Part shown: positions 5,042-5,594 of the stretch, one piece after another
Numbering within the stretch: the first letter of the stretch is position 1
Layout: every line of letters begins with the position of its first letter
NCBI GenBank assembly: GCA_021158805.1
Contig: JAGGTZ010000087.1
Coordinates: 1-5,594, forward strand
DNA length: 5,594 nucleotides
Origin: Thermoproteota archaeon
GTDB lineage: Archaea > Korarchaeota > Korarchaeia > Korarchaeales > Korarchaeaceae
Reading direction: 5' to 3'
Program-made: the position numbers and the translations under genes
The notes under the pieces: generated by a model
The model's input: only the letters and a program-made list of their open reading frames with translations
Databases searched by the model: none
Told to the model about the DNA's origin: nothing

Positions 5042-5594
5042 TCAGATAGTATCTATTATTGGGGTCCTACCTAGGTATTCTGATGCTGTCATAATGGCGA
5101 CATCCTCTCTCCTCGCCTCTTCAAAGACCTCCGAAACCCGTCCACGCCACCTTCTCTCCCTAAGAAGGTGATGATCGTATATAACCAATTTTGGCGAGGA
5201 CTTTATTATGGTAATCGCGTTCTCTAGGGCTCGCCTTAGGTTTATCCTGTTTAACATGAAGGGAAAGAGGTATGTCGGAGGACCATCTAGGATCACAACA
5301 TCGGGTCTAAGGCCTGATATATGCTCAGCATAGTCCTCTATTTCAGGCCCCATTAGGTCACTAGAGTAGAAGATAACACCGGTGCTCTTAATCACCAATG
5401 GTGTAACCCATCCTGTCCTATCGTACTCTATTCCATGAAACCAGGGTCCAAGGACTTGAAATGATACATCTCCAATGCGGAAAGTCCTCCCGTCGCCCCA
5501 TATAACCTCCGTTCTGTTCTCGAGCTCGAACTCCTTGACCCATAAGCCCTTAGCCCAGAGATTATTGGCCAACTCTCTGAACCACTTCCTACCT
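5042..5594 (-). CDS. UPF0282-family metallo-beta-lactamase-fold hydrolase, C-terminal part (runs off the right edge)
   Basis: The frame is open through the right end, so the N-terminus is missing. A TTG at 5570-5572 is a possible start codon, but in-frame coding continues upstream of it (RKWFREL), so it is probably an internal Leu. About 183 residues are visible of a family of roughly 300. The segment shows the later metal-site motifs of the MBL fold: His in WFHG (codon near 5437), SSD in YSSDLMGP (near 5360), the LDGPPTYLF segment (near 5280) and YDHHLLRE (near 5175), which is characteristic of UPF0282. The HxHxDH motif expected in the N-terminal half lies outside the window. The family is archaeal with unknown substrate; a metal-dependent hydrolase role is inferred from the fold. 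The gap of 115 bp to the next gene on the same strand argues against tight operon linkage. Confidence 0.85.
   Translation of the reverse strand, partial: GRKWFRELANNLWAKGLWVKEFELENRTEVIWGDGRTFRIGDVSFQVLGPWFHGIEYDRTGWVTPLVIKSTGVIFYSSDLMGPEIEDYAEHISGLRPDVVILDGPPTYLFPFMLNRINLRRALENAITIIKSSPKLVIYDHHLLRERRWRGRVSEVFEEARREDVAIMTASEYLGRTPIIDTI

Overview
The window looks like chromosomal DNA of a thermophilic archaeon. Evidence: Arg codons are mostly AGG/AGA, Ile is very often ATA, several genes start with GTG, and Shine-Dalgarno cores read GGTGAT and GAGGAGGTG. Upstream AT-rich elements sit at archaeal TATA distances, terminators are plain T-runs, and one gene belongs to the archaeal UPF0282 metallo-hydrolase family. 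The Thermoproteota/Korarchaeota side of the archaea is my best guess, but this is inference; no rRNA is present.

Layout, left to right. Positions 1-48 may be the last codons of a gene entering from the left (weak). Positions 49-252 are non-coding, with three copies of an ACAATTAAT-like motif and a probable promoter. Positions 253-653 (+) encode a small glycine-rich multi-pass membrane protein whose frame is broken near 336: the strong ribosome binding site and start lie in one frame and most of the membrane domain in the -1 frame. A T-run terminator that may double as the next promoter follows. Positions 718-2097 (+) encode a complete bacterial-type seryl-tRNA synthetase. Its stop codon directly abuts the stop of a convergent gene, with no base between them.

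The right half is all minus strand and reads right to left: the C-terminal part of a UPF0282 metallo-beta-lactamase-fold protein (cut by the right edge), a 115-bp intergenic region with a three-copy inverted-repeat motif, a 464-residue iron-sulfur protein, then a GlcD/D-lactate-dehydrogenase-type FAD oxidase. The last two, 39 bp apart, form a probable two-gene operon for a membrane-peripheral or cytosolic 2-hydroxyacid dehydrogenase. The flavoprotein would oxidise a D-2-hydroxyacid and pass electrons to the iron-sulfur partner.

The most unusual item is that iron-sulfur partner (3532-4926). GlcF, GlpC and HdrD proteins normally carry the two-cluster ferredoxin domain first and the two CCG (cysteine-rich) domains after it. 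Here the order is reversed: CCG domains first, ferredoxin domain last. In addition the first CCG domain has lost all its cysteines, and the second keeps only four of the five canonical ones. The other oddities are the frameshifted membrane protein and the alternative-pairing repeats upstream of the operon.
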